From Armatimonadota bacterium (GTDB taxonomy: Bacteria; Armatimonadota; Fimbriimonadia; Fimbriimonadales; ATM1), in NCBI GenBank assembly GCA_003695835.1, contig RFHN01000244.1:1-10741 (forward strand): 10,741 nt of DNA, given 5' to 3'. Of the stretch, positions 1 to 7,037 are shown piece by piece. Within the stretch, counting starts at the first letter, position 1. Each line of letters starts with the position of its first letter. The notes beneath the pieces are model-generated. The model was given only the letters and a program-made list of their open reading frames with translations. It ran no database searches and was not told the origin of the DNA. Both the position numbers and the translations under genes were made by a program.

Positions 1-1
1 G

Positions 2-1597
2 AGCTTCGCCGGCGTAACCGGGCATTTCTTCACGCAGATGAAGGGGGCGCCGCTGTTCCTGTTCACCTTCTTCCCGACATCGGAGTCCGGTCAGATCCAG
101 GTGGACATCACGATGCCGCCGGACTCTTCGCTCAACAAGACTCTCGGGGTCGTTCAACGGATTGAACAGGTCGCAGAGCAGATTCCGGAGGTGGACTACG
201 TGACATCCTTGGTTGGTCGGCAGTCGGCGCAAGGGTTCGGTGTTGGGAACACAGGCTCTCAGTACGCCAGCGTTACGATCACTCTCAAGCCGAAGAAGGC
301 GCTTCTCGACGTAATCGAGTTTTGGAAGAAGCATGAAGGGCTCCGTACGCGCAGGCAGACGACGATTCAAACGGAACTGATGCAGAAGATTGGCAAAGTT
401 CCGGGAGCGGACATCGTCGTGTACAACGCCGGCCAGTTCGGAGTGGGAGGAGACATCCAGGTAGCGGTGAAGAGCCTTGACCCGGACAAGGCGCTTCCGG
501 CGGCGATGAAAGTGGCGGAGATTCTTCGAGGGATCGAAGGCGTGGTGAACGTGGGCATTTCCTCGAAACCAGGAAAACCCGAGCTCTCCGTGCTGCCAGA
601 CCGGACGCGGCTCGCGGACAACGATGTGTCGGTGGCCGAAATGGCCGCTGTCGTTCGTGTGCTCTATGAAGGCAACACGGAAGCAAAGTATCGTGAGGGA
701 GGAAAAGAATACGATATTCGCGTAAACTTGGATGATGTAGCTCGGAAGGATCTGAACGGACTGGGCGACATGCCGATCACGTTCAAGCAGGGCCGGCCAG
801 TGCTGCTCAAAGACCTCGCTGAAATCGCGCGGACGGTGAAACAGGACAAGGTGGAGCGGCTCGACCGCCAGCGACAGGTGACCGCCTACGGTTACCTCTT
901 GCCGGGGTACGTCGCAGGCTCCACCGGTGTGACCCTGCGGCGCTTGCTCAACGAAACGGATCTCGGCGCGGGCGTGACCTGGCAGGAGCTCGGGCAGAAC
1001 CAAAGCCAACAGAACGAGCAAGGGTACATGGCGGTTGCGTTCCTCTTGGCGCTCATTTTCGTGTTCATGGTGCTCGCCGCTCTGTTCGACAACATTCTTT
1101 ATCCGTTCATTATTCAGTTGGCGCAACCGCAAGCGATGGTCGGTGCGCTCTTGGCCTTGATGATTACCAACAAGCCCTTCGACATCGTCGGCTTCATTGC
1201 GATCATCATGTTGATCGGCTTGGTTGGCAAGAATGCGATCCTGCTGGTGGACTACGCGAACACGCTCCGCGCCCGCGGTTTCGATCGGCACCACGCTTTG
1301 ATCGAATCAGGCAAGACGAGGATGCGGCCGATTCTGATGACGACGCTGGCGCTGGTCCTTGCGATGTTGCCGTTGGCCGTTTCATTGGGGCGCGGTTCGG
1401 AGTTCCGCTCGCCGCTCGGCGTGATCATCATCGGAGGCATGACGCTGTCCACGCTCTTGACGCTATTCGTCATTCCTTGTAGTTATACGGTCTTTGACGA
1501 CCTGTCTCAGTGGCTCGGGCGTCGCGTGACGGGTGTGCTGGGGCGATTCTTGAAAGATCCAACGGCGAAGTCCGACGATGACAGCGTTCAGCCGTAA
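2..1597 (+). CDS. RND efflux transporter, HAE1/AcrB family, C-terminal part (5' truncated by window)
   Basis: This is the inner-membrane pump subunit of a tripartite RND exporter, which uses proton motive force to expel hydrophobic compounds. The reading frame is open from the window edge, so the start and N-terminal half lie upstream. About 531 residues are visible. The first ~325 look like the second periplasmic porter/docking region. From about nt 1020 come the C-terminal membrane helices with family motifs: a VLAALFDN helix end, MVGALLALMI, GLVGKNAILLVDYAN (the LSAKNAIL segment of AcrB), then RMRPILMTTLAL and LAMLPLAVSLG. The segment where AcrB relatives usually have a loop with 'P-L' reads AQPQAMVGA, a small deviation. 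A membrane-fusion protein and outer-membrane channel would be expected upstream but are not visible. The last ~35 residues are a polar cytoplasmic tail. The family is certain; the substrate (drug, lipid or other) is unknown. Confidence 0.95.
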   Translation, partial: SFAGVTGHFFTQMKGAPLFLFTFFPTSESGQIQVDITMPPDSSLNKTLGVVQRIEQVAEQIPEVDYVTSLVGRQSAQGFGVGNTGSQYASVTITLKPKKALLDVIEFWKKHEGLRTRRQTTIQTELMQKIGKVPGADIVVYNAGQFGVGGDIQVAVKSLDPDKALPAAMKVAEILRGIEGVVNVGISSKPGKPELSVLPDRTRLADNDVSVAEMAAVVRVLYEGNTEAKYREGGKEYDIRVNLDDVARKDLNGLGDMPITFKQGRPVLLKDLAEIARTVKQDKVERLDRQRQVTAYGYLLPGYVAGSTGVTLRRLLNETDLGAGVTWQELGQNQSQQNEQGYMAVAFLLALIFVFMVLAALFDNILYPFIIQLAQPQAMVGALLALMITNKPFDIVGFIAIIMLIGLVGKNAILLVDYANTLRARGFDRHHALIESGKTRMRPILMTTLALVLAMLPLAVSLGRGSEFRSPLGVIIIGGMTLSTLLTLFVIPCSYTVFDDLSQWLGRRVTGVLGRFLKDPTAKSDDDSVQP

Positions 1598-1619
1598 AGC
1601 GGGGCGCATTCGTTCCTCG

Positions 1620-1627
1620 GTACAATC
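1620..1627 (+). promoter_or_regulatory. -10-like box GTACAATC upstream of mrp
   Basis: GTACAATC lies in the 38-bp gap between the RND stop and mrp. The TACAAT core ends 9 nt before the mrp ATG, so transcription would start at or within a few bases of the start codon. No Shine-Dalgarno sequence is present, so a leaderless or nearly leaderless mRNA is inferred. No convincing -35 is seen 16-18 nt upstream. The same octamer pattern precedes selA and tatA. Confidence 0.55.
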
Positions 1628-1635
1628 TGCAGAAG

Positions 1636-2709
1636 ATGCAAACGATTACCGAAGAAGCCGTGCTCGAAGCCTTGCGCCAGGTGCAGGATCCTGACCTACG
1701 ACGCGACATCGTATCGCTGGGTTTTATCAAAAAAGTCGCGATCGAGGGGCGCTCCGTAGAGGTTGAAGTCGAGCTGACAACGCCCGCTTGTCCTGTCAAA
1801 GAAGAGTTGAAGGCCGAATGCGAGGCCGCCATTCGGTCCCTGGGAGGAGTGGAGACGGTCCAAGTCGAAATGACGGCCCGCGTCCGCGACACCATGGAAG
1901 ACGTTGAACTGATTCCCGGCGTCCGCAACGTCATTGCCGTAGCGAGCGGCAAGGGCGGTGTGGGGAAGAGCACTGTTGCCGCGAATCTCGCCATCGCGCT
2001 TCGACAGTCGGGCGCCCGCATTGGGTTAATGGACGCAGACGTTTACGGCCCAACCATCCCGCTGCTTTTGGGTTGTCGGGAAGCCCGTCCGGCCGTCGTG
2101 AACGGAAAGATTATTCCCATCGAGCGATACGGCGTAAAGGTGATGTCGCTTGGATTCTTGCTCGAAGAGGGACAGGCCGTGCTGTGGCGCGGTCCGATGG
2201 TGGCGGGAACGGTTCGTCAACTTCTCGCTGACGTTGACTGGGGCGAGTTGGACTATCTTGTGGTGGACCTCCCCCCAGGCACGGGTGACGCGCCTATGTC
2301 GCTTGCGCAGTTGGTTCCGGTCTCGGGCGTCGTGTTGGTCATCACACCGCACGACGTCGCGTCGCAGATTGCGGGGCATTCGGTCGAACTCTTCAAGCGG
2401 ATGAACACATCGCTCCTCGGCATTGTCGAGAACATGGCGACGTTCGTCTGTCCCGGCTGCGGCACAGAGGTCGAGATCTTCGGCCGCAGCAGAGGGGAAG
2501 AGGTGGCGAAGCGGTTCAATACGCGGCTGCTCGGTCGCATCCCGCTGGACCCGACGGTGAGCCAGTCCGGCGACGCGGGGATGCCGATCGTGATCGAGAG
2601 GCCGGAATCGCCCGCTACGGCGGAATTCGAGAGAGCCGCAGGCGAGATCGCTCGCGAAGTGAGCAAGCGAGCGTATGCGGAGAAGAGTTTGATCCGAGAG
2701 CTGACGTAG
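1636..2709 (+). CDS. mrp: Mrp/ApbC/NBP35-family iron-sulfur cluster carrier ATPase
   Basis: This is a cytosolic P-loop NTPase that binds a [4Fe-4S] cluster at a dimer interface and delivers it to apo-proteins. The order is standard for bacterial Mrp: an N-terminal MIP18/DUF59 domain (residues ~5-85, with the TTPACPVKEEL motif and C52), then a MinD-like domain from ~95. The deviant Walker A GKGGVGKST is at 105-113, the DADVYGPT switch at 133-140, and DLPPGTGD at 211-218. The cluster-binding CPGC pair is C272/C275. The length of 357 aa is typical. The ATG at 1636 is preceded by a -10-like box 9 nt away and no ribosome binding site. The next gene starts 2 nt after its stop, so the two are probably co-transcribed. 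No truncation or missing key residue is seen. Confidence 0.96.
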   Translation: MQTITEEAVLEALRQVQDPDLRRDIVSLGFIKKVAIEGRSVEVEVELTTPACPVKEELKAECEAAIRSLGGVETVQVEMTARVRDTMEDVELIPGVRNVIAVASGKGGVGKSTVAANLAIALRQSGARIGLMDADVYGPTIPLLLGCREARPAVVNGKIIPIERYGVKVMSLGFLLEEGQAVLWRGPMVAGTVRQLLADVDWGELDYLVVDLPPGTGDAPMSLAQLVPVSGVVLVITPHDVASQIAGHSVELFKRMNTSLLGIVENMATFVCPGCGTEVEIFGRSRGEEVAKRFNTRLLGRIPLDPTVSQSGDAGMPIVIERPESPATAEFERAAGEIAREVSKRAYAEKSLIRELT

Positions 2710-2711
2710 AG

Positions 2712-4517
2712 ATGTCTTGGCTCGCTCGAGCACGCGAGAAGGTTCTCATTGCGGACGGCGCCATCGGTACAAGGCTCAGGCAGATCGGTTGGGATGATCG
2801 TCTTCCACCCCTTGCAAACCTTGAGGCGCCCGACCTGGTGCGGCAGGTTCATGAAGAGTACCGCAATGCCGGTTGCGATATCATCGAAACGAACACCTAC
2901 GGCATCAGTCGCTATCGGCTCCCTGCGATCGTAGATGACCGCGAGTTGGGCGCGTTGGCGCTCGCCGGCGCCCAACTTGCGAAAGCGGCGTGTCCCGACC
3001 GGGTCGTCTTGGGCGCGGTCGGTCCGTGCGGCAAGCCCCTCGTGCCTATGGGGCTTGTCGAGCGCGAAGAGGCGCAGCGCGAATTTCGCGTCCTCGTGGA
3101 ATCCCTTCTTGAAGGTGGCGTGGATGGGTTCGTTCTGGAGTCCTTTGCAGATCTGAGCGAACTGGAGGCAGCGGTCGAGGTCGTGCGCGAGTTGTGCGAC
3201 AAGCCCATCGTCGCCTCCAAGGCGTTCATCGAGGACGGGCAGACGCTTGCGGAAGGGTATCCGCTGGAGGTCGCGCGAAAACTGATAGCCTTGGGCGTGG
3301 ACGCGATCGGCGCGAACTGCGTTGTTGGGCCGCAAAGGATGTTTGAGATCGTTCGGTGGATGTCCCAAGCGGGAGAGACGCCGATCTTCGCCATGCCGAC
3401 GCCGGGGTTGCCCCAGACCGTGGGTAAGCAGGTCGTGTATGACACAACCCCCGAGTATTTCGGCCAAGCAGCCGCGCGATTGGTCGAAGCAGGGGCCAAC
3501 GTGGTGGGTGGCTGTTGCGGCATCGGGCCGGAGCACATTCGAGCCCTCAGGGAAGCCATCGGCGAGCGCGCTCCCAAGCCGCGAACGGTCGTCTCGGTCA
3601 GCGAACGCGTAGAGAAGGAGGCGTTGCCCGAATCGGAACCCAGCGAATTGAGCAGGAAATTAGGGCAAAAGTTTGTCATTACGGTCGAGTTGGACCTGCC
3701 TCGTGGGCTGGACACTTCGCGCGTCCTGGAGGGCGCCCGTGCGCTGAAAGCCAAAGGGGCGGACATGATTGACATCAGCGACGGCGCGCGGGCGCGTCTG
3801 CGCATGGCGCCGCTTGCCGTTTGCTACCTGATACAGCGGGAGGCAGGCATCGAGACGATGATGCATGTCGCCTGTCGCGATCGGAATCTGCTCGCGCTTC
3901 AAGCCGACCTACTCGGAGCACACGCGCTCGGTATTCGGAACGTACTGCCGATTACCGGCGATCCCGCGAGCATCGGCGACTTCCCGGCGGCGACCAGCGT
4001 GTTCGACATTGACTCCGTCGGGTTGGTGCGCGTGCTGCACCGCTTCAACCAGGGCTTCGACCTTGCCGGCAACACCGTCCGCCGAAAGTGTGCGTTCACG
4101 ATTGCTGTGGCATTCAACCCCGCCGCACAGGCATTCGAGAGGGAAGTGGACCGGCTCAAGGCGAAGATTGACGCCGGCGCTCACCTAATCTACACGCAAC
4201 CGCTCTTCGAGGACAAGCACGTGGAAAGGGCGGTTGCCGTGGCTCGAGAAGTGCAACGCCCGATCCTCATCGGGTGTCTTCCACTGCGAAACGCCAGACA
4301 CGCTGAGTTCATGCACAACGAGGTCCCGGGCATAGAGATTCCGGAGTGGGTGCGGAAGCGAATGCACGAGGTAGGGGAGGAAGAGGGCCCAGAAGTTGGG
4401 ATCGAGATCGCGCAGGAGTTTTGCCGCAAGTTGCCGGGCGTCGCGGACGGCGTGTACTTGATGCCTCCCTTCGGTCGGCACGAAGTCGCCGAGCGCGTGA
4501 TGGAGGCCGTGCTCTAA
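2712..4517 (+). CDS. yitJ: Bifunctional homocysteine S-methyltransferase / methylenetetrahydrofolate reductase (YitJ type)
   Basis: This is a fusion of two one-carbon enzymes, 601 aa, about the usual size of the B. subtilis YitJ family. Residues ~1-285 form the zinc-dependent homocysteine methyltransferase barrel: the ADGAIGTRL start motif, then GANC (C203) and GGCC (C268/C269), which supply the three zinc-ligand cysteines. A linker at ~286-315 is followed by the MTHFR domain (~320-601), an FAD-dependent TIM barrel that reduces 5,10-methylene-THF to 5-methyl-THF. Its signature is HVACRDRNLLALQADLLGAH (residues 385-404), with ITGDP just after. The later YTQPLFE matches the family's SQP-F segment. 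The ATG is 2 nt behind mrp with no strong Shine-Dalgarno, so translational coupling is likely. Family knowledge does not settle whether the HMT half uses homocysteine in vivo. The call is firm; the symbol is borrowed from B. subtilis. Confidence 0.93.
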   Translation: MSWLARAREKVLIADGAIGTRLRQIGWDDRLPPLANLEAPDLVRQVHEEYRNAGCDIIETNTYGISRYRLPAIVDDRELGALALAGAQLAKAACPDRVVLGAVGPCGKPLVPMGLVEREEAQREFRVLVESLLEGGVDGFVLESFADLSELEAAVEVVRELCDKPIVASKAFIEDGQTLAEGYPLEVARKLIALGVDAIGANCVVGPQRMFEIVRWMSQAGETPIFAMPTPGLPQTVGKQVVYDTTPEYFGQAAARLVEAGANVVGGCCGIGPEHIRALREAIGERAPKPRTVVSVSERVEKEALPESEPSELSRKLGQKFVITVELDLPRGLDTSRVLEGARALKAKGADMIDISDGARARLRMAPLAVCYLIQREAGIETMMHVACRDRNLLALQADLLGAHALGIRNVLPITGDPASIGDFPAATSVFDIDSVGLVRVLHRFNQGFDLAGNTVRRKCAFTIAVAFNPAAQAFEREVDRLKAKIDAGAHLIYTQPLFEDKHVERAVAVAREVQRPILIGCLPLRNARHAEFMHNEVPGIEIPEWVRKRMHEVGEEEGPEVGIEIAQEFCRKLPGVADGVYLMPPFGRHEVAERVMEAVL

Positions 4518-4570
4518 GGGGCGAGCAGGTGGCTCCGCTCGCACCACACGACGGAACAGGCGACGCGTCA

Positions 4571-4584
4571 GGTACCGTAGTACC
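4571..4584 (+). other. Small perfect inverted repeat just upstream of xdhC
   Basis: GGTAC-CGTA-GTACC makes a 5-bp stem with a 4-nt loop, ending 7 nt before the proposed xdhC GTG. It lies in the 74-bp gap after the HMT/MTHFR gene. It could be an operator half-palindrome, a weak RNA hairpin over the start, or chance. The GTAnAATC box seen before other operon leaders is absent here; GTACC is the nearest resemblance. Confidence 0.25.
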
Positions 4585-4591
4585 AAGAACC

Positions 4592-5620
4592 GTGAGTACT
4601 ATTCTGGAGCAAGCCGTTCAACTGCACGAGGAGGGCACTCAGGCCTGCCTGGCGGTCGTGGTTGCAAGAAGCGGCTCCGCTCCCCAGGTGCCTGGTGCGA
4701 AGAGCCTCTTCTTGCGCAACGGGCGCATCCTCGGTACCATCGGAGGCGGGTGCCTGGAGGCGGAGTGTCGTAGGCTCGGTCTCGAGGCGATGGCGACAGG
4801 GAAGGCCGTCCTCCGGGAGTTTCGACTGGATGACGACTTCGGCTGGGACGACGGCTTGATCTGCGGCGGGCGCGTGCAAGTACTTCTTTTGCCGAACGCC
4901 GCTGACTACGTACCGGCGCTTCGCTCCGCCCTCGAACAGAGGAACGGCCTGCTCAAATACGACTTAAGGACCGGTGCCGTATCGTTCCTCCCCCGTTCGG
5001 GCGTGGCGGAAGATGCCGGGCGGCTGGCTCTCCGACGGAGGCGGGAAGTACTCACCGAAGAGGCGTTCTTCGAACCGATTCTTCCTCCCGAGCGTTTGGT
5101 GATCTTTGGCGCCGGACATGTGGGGAGAGAGATCGCTCGGCTTGGGAGATTTCTTGGGTTTCATGTTACAGTCGTGGACGATCGCGCCGACCTTCTCACG
5201 GAAGAGGCATTGCCCGATTGCGACGAGCGAGTGAATCTACTCCCTGAGCGGTACGCTGCATCCTTGGCGACGGATGAGGACACCTATCTCTGTGTAGTGA
5301 CTCGTGGTCATCGCAACGACGCGAGGGTCCTCAGAGAGGTCATCCGGAAGCCGCGCGCGTATCTGGGAATGATCGGCAGCCGACGAAAACGCGAAGTCAT
5401 TCGCAGGGAGATGGTGGGCGAAGGCCTCTGCACCGCCGAGGAGTTCGATGCCGTGCAGAGTCCGATGGGCTTGGACATCGGTGCGGAAAGCGTCGAGGAG
5501 ATCGCGATCGCGATCGCCGCGGAGCTCGTACGCGTGCGCTCGTCCAAGCGAGGCCCGTACCTCGCGCGGTGTCCCAAACCGAAGCCAAAGACTCGCCAGG
5601 CTCCCGAGCCTAACGTTTAG
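4592..5620 (+). CDS. xdhC: XdhC/CoxI-family molybdenum-enzyme maturation factor
   Basis: XdhC-family proteins bind molybdenum cofactor and help its sulfuration and insertion into xanthine dehydrogenase-type enzymes. From the GTG at 4592 the protein has 342 aa. Residues ~1-105 are the XdhC/CoxI domain: ARSGSAPQVPGAK, then GTIGGGCLEAE, then the ICGGRVQVLL segment with C91. Residues ~167-325 are the C-terminal Rossmann domain: VIFGAGHVGREIA (GAGHVG at 173-178), VVDDRAD, VVTRGHRND, YLGMIGSRRK and MGLDIGAES near the end. A basic, proline-rich tail of ~20 aa follows. I chose GTG 4592 because the open frame upstream runs inside the previous gene and has no family similarity. No Shine-Dalgarno is clear. 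No molybdenum hydroxylase subunit is nearby, so the client enzyme is encoded elsewhere. The 3' end overlaps the opposing nitroreductase gene by 11 bp. Confidence 0.9.
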   Translation: MSTILEQAVQLHEEGTQACLAVVVARSGSAPQVPGAKSLFLRNGRILGTIGGGCLEAECRRLGLEAMATGKAVLREFRLDDDFGWDDGLICGGRVQVLLLPNAADYVPALRSALEQRNGLLKYDLRTGAVSFLPRSGVAEDAGRLALRRRREVLTEEAFFEPILPPERLVIFGAGHVGREIARLGRFLGFHVTVVDDRADLLTEEALPDCDERVNLLPERYAASLATDEDTYLCVVTRGHRNDARVLREVIRKPRAYLGMIGSRRKREVIRREMVGEGLCTAEEFDAVQSPMGLDIGAESVEEIAIAIAAELVRVRSSKRGPYLARCPKPKPKTRQAPEPNV

Positions 5621-6416
5621 CGAAACCGCGGGCCGCCAGAAAGTCTTTGAGGACTTCCCGGCCGCTCAGGTGGTAGTCGTCCACGCGCCGGCCGGAACGC
5701 ATAGACCAGTTGACGCCGGGATTCATCCCCTGACTCTTGTAGAACGCAACCATGCGGTCGTCGTAGTCGCCAATATCCACAGATTCAGGATACTCCTCGC
5801 GGAACCAAACGCTCTCTTGGGGCAGGCGCGGCTTGATCTCCGCGTTGCAATCCGAGGCGGGCCAACCGAGGCAGAGACCAAACAGGCCGAAGGTGTGCTC
5901 CGGTAGCTTCAGCAGACGGGCCACCTCGTCCGGATGATTGCGGAGCGCGCCAATATAGCAAATCCCTAATCCAAGCGATTCGGCGGCGCATACCATCCGC
6001 TCCGCGGCCAGGGCGGCATCTACGATCCCCATGATCAGATACTCGAAGTAATCCAGGCCGGAAGGGTTTTCGCCGGCAGCCTCTGCGGCAACCTTGAGAC
6101 GATAGTGGTCAACCACGAACGCGAAGAACCAGTGGCAGTTGCGAACCTGATCCTGGTCCGCGCACAGTTGTGCGATACGCTCGCGCCGCTCAGGGTCTTG
6201 CACGGAGAGGATCGAATAAAGTTGAAGATTACTACTGGTTGCTGCACTTTGTGCCGCCCCGATCAGCGCTCGGACGGTTGTCTCGGGCACCTCTCTCGAA
6301 CGGTCGAACTCCCTCACGCTCCGGTGGCGGAGAAAGACTTCGATCGGGGGCGCATCCCACGAGAACGGCTGGCCGAAGCGGCGGAGCCACGCCTCTTGAA
6401 AGCTCTCTTGGAACAT
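5610..6416 (-). CDS. NfsA/Frp-like FMN-dependent NADPH nitroreductase
   Basis: This is a cytosolic flavoprotein of the nitroreductase superfamily, probably reducing nitroaromatics, quinones or flavins with NADPH; the natural substrate is not deducible. From ATG 6416 it has 268 aa. Visible motifs are HRSVREFD (31-38, FMN phosphate contacts), TSSNLQLYS (60-68), then GIVDAALAAERMVCAAESLG, CYIGALRN, LLKLPEHTFGLFGLCLGWP and KPRLP. These follow E. coli NfsA closely in order and spacing, making it NfsA-like rather than NfsB-like. An in-frame GTG at 6434 would add six residues, but it sits in the loop of a small hairpin and precedes no conserved sequence, so ATG is preferred. It is the third gene of the selA operon, 27 nt after the HD-GYP-like gene. 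Its stop codon lies inside the end of xdhC. Confidence 0.88.
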   Translation of the reverse strand: MFQESFQEAWLRRFGQPFSWDAPPIEVFLRHRSVREFDRSREVPETTVRALIGAAQSAATSSNLQLYSILSVQDPERRERIAQLCADQDQVRNCHWFFAFVVDHYRLKVAAEAAGENPSGLDYFEYLIMGIVDAALAAERMVCAAESLGLGICYIGALRNHPDEVARLLKLPEHTFGLFGLCLGWPASDCNAEIKPRLPQESVWFREEYPESVDIGDYDDRMVAFYKSQGMNPGVNWSMRSGRRVDDYHLSGREVLKDFLAARGFAKR

Positions 6417-6428
6417 GCGGCGCTTTCT

Positions 6429-6442
6429 ACCCACCGATGGGC
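6429..6442 (-). other. Short hairpin between the HD-GYP-like gene and the nitroreductase gene
   Basis: On the minus strand GCCCA-TCGG-TGGGT forms a 4-bp GC-rich stem plus a G-U pair around a UCGG tetraloop. It begins 1 nt after the HD gene's UGA stop and ends before ATG 6416. No U-run follows, so it is not a classical terminator. It may modulate expression of the third gene or be incidental. Confidence 0.3.
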
Positions 6443-6443
6443 T

Positions 6444-7037
6444 TCAGGGTTCCGAGTCCCATTTGACCGGCTGGACCAACCCGCAGATGGATCGCAGGTG
6501 CGCGATTGCATCGCGGTCGTAACCGCGCCCAGCCTGTTGCTCGAGCTCGGCCAGGGCGCGTTCCTCGTCGAGAGCGTCCCTCCACGGTTGCGGCGTACGC
6601 ATGGCTACGAAGGCGTTGCAAACTGCAAGGATCTTCGAACCCATCGAGATCGCCTCCCCGGCGAGCTCGTCGGGGAATCCCGTGCCGTCTGGACGCTCAT
6701 ACTGGTGGCGGACGATCGGCGCTGCTTCCTCGAGGTCCGCGAGCGATGCGAGCAGTTGCGCGCCCTTCAGCACGTGTTCTCGCACAGCTCGAAGTTCCTT
6801 CGTCGTGAGAGGTCGCTCCAACGAGAGGATGGTTTTCGGCACGCCGAGTTTTCCGATATCGTGCAGAGCGGCGGCAACGCGGAGCGCGAGCAGCTCTGCG
6901 TCCGAGAGGCCTGTTCGCTCGCCGACGCCGACAGCCAAGGCAGCCACCCACTCCGCCTTGAGCGAGGAACCGGGCAAGTAAAGATCCAGCGCTCGGAGAA
7001 GAGCGCGGACGAGCAAGTTCGCTCTGTCGCCGTTCAC
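6444..7037 (-). CDS. Small HD-GYP-like domain protein, metal site degenerate
   Basis: This is a 197-aa protein that is almost entirely one HD-GYP-type domain. Members normally hydrolyse cyclic di-GMP, using a bi- or tri-nuclear metal site. Seen here: LHDIGKLGVP with H59/D60/K63, REHVLKGAQLL with H88, HQYERPDGTGFP (111-122) in place of the usual HHExxDGxGYP, and ILAVCNAFVAM (N141) in place of VADxFDAM. The N-terminal HSxRVA histidine is also replaced (KAEWVA). HD and H88 therefore remain, while the paired histidines, the late aspartate and the first histidine do not. No receiver or membrane domain is attached. The start is a GTG whose GTGA overlaps the selA stop by 4 nt, giving strong translational coupling. 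Phosphodiesterase activity is doubtful; a regulatory, different-substrate or protein-binding role is possible. Confidence 0.85.
   Translation of the reverse strand: MNGDRANLLVRALLRALDLYLPGSSLKAEWVAALAVGVGERTGLSDAELLALRVAAALHDIGKLGVPKTILSLERPLTTKELRAVREHVLKGAQLLASLADLEEAAPIVRHQYERPDGTGFPDELAGEAISMGSKILAVCNAFVAMRTPQPWRDALDEERALAELEQQAGRGYDRDAIAHLRSICGLVQPVKWDSEP

Noticed and set aside
2253..3536. 427-codon open frame on the minus strand
   Set aside because: Antisense to mrp and the HMT/MTHFR fusion, both unmistakable; composition rich in Arg, His and Pro without motifs.
4346..4591. N-terminal extension of xdhC into the preceding gene
   Set aside because: The frame is open, but this part lies mostly inside the MTHFR coding region, is arginine/glycine-rich and does not resemble XdhC; GTG 4592 gives a normal-length protein.
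5504..5517. Overlapping GCGATCGC palindromes (HIP1-like)
   Set aside because: They encode the Ile-Ala-Ile-Ala run of XdhC and are not seen at notable density elsewhere in the window, so codon choice explains them.
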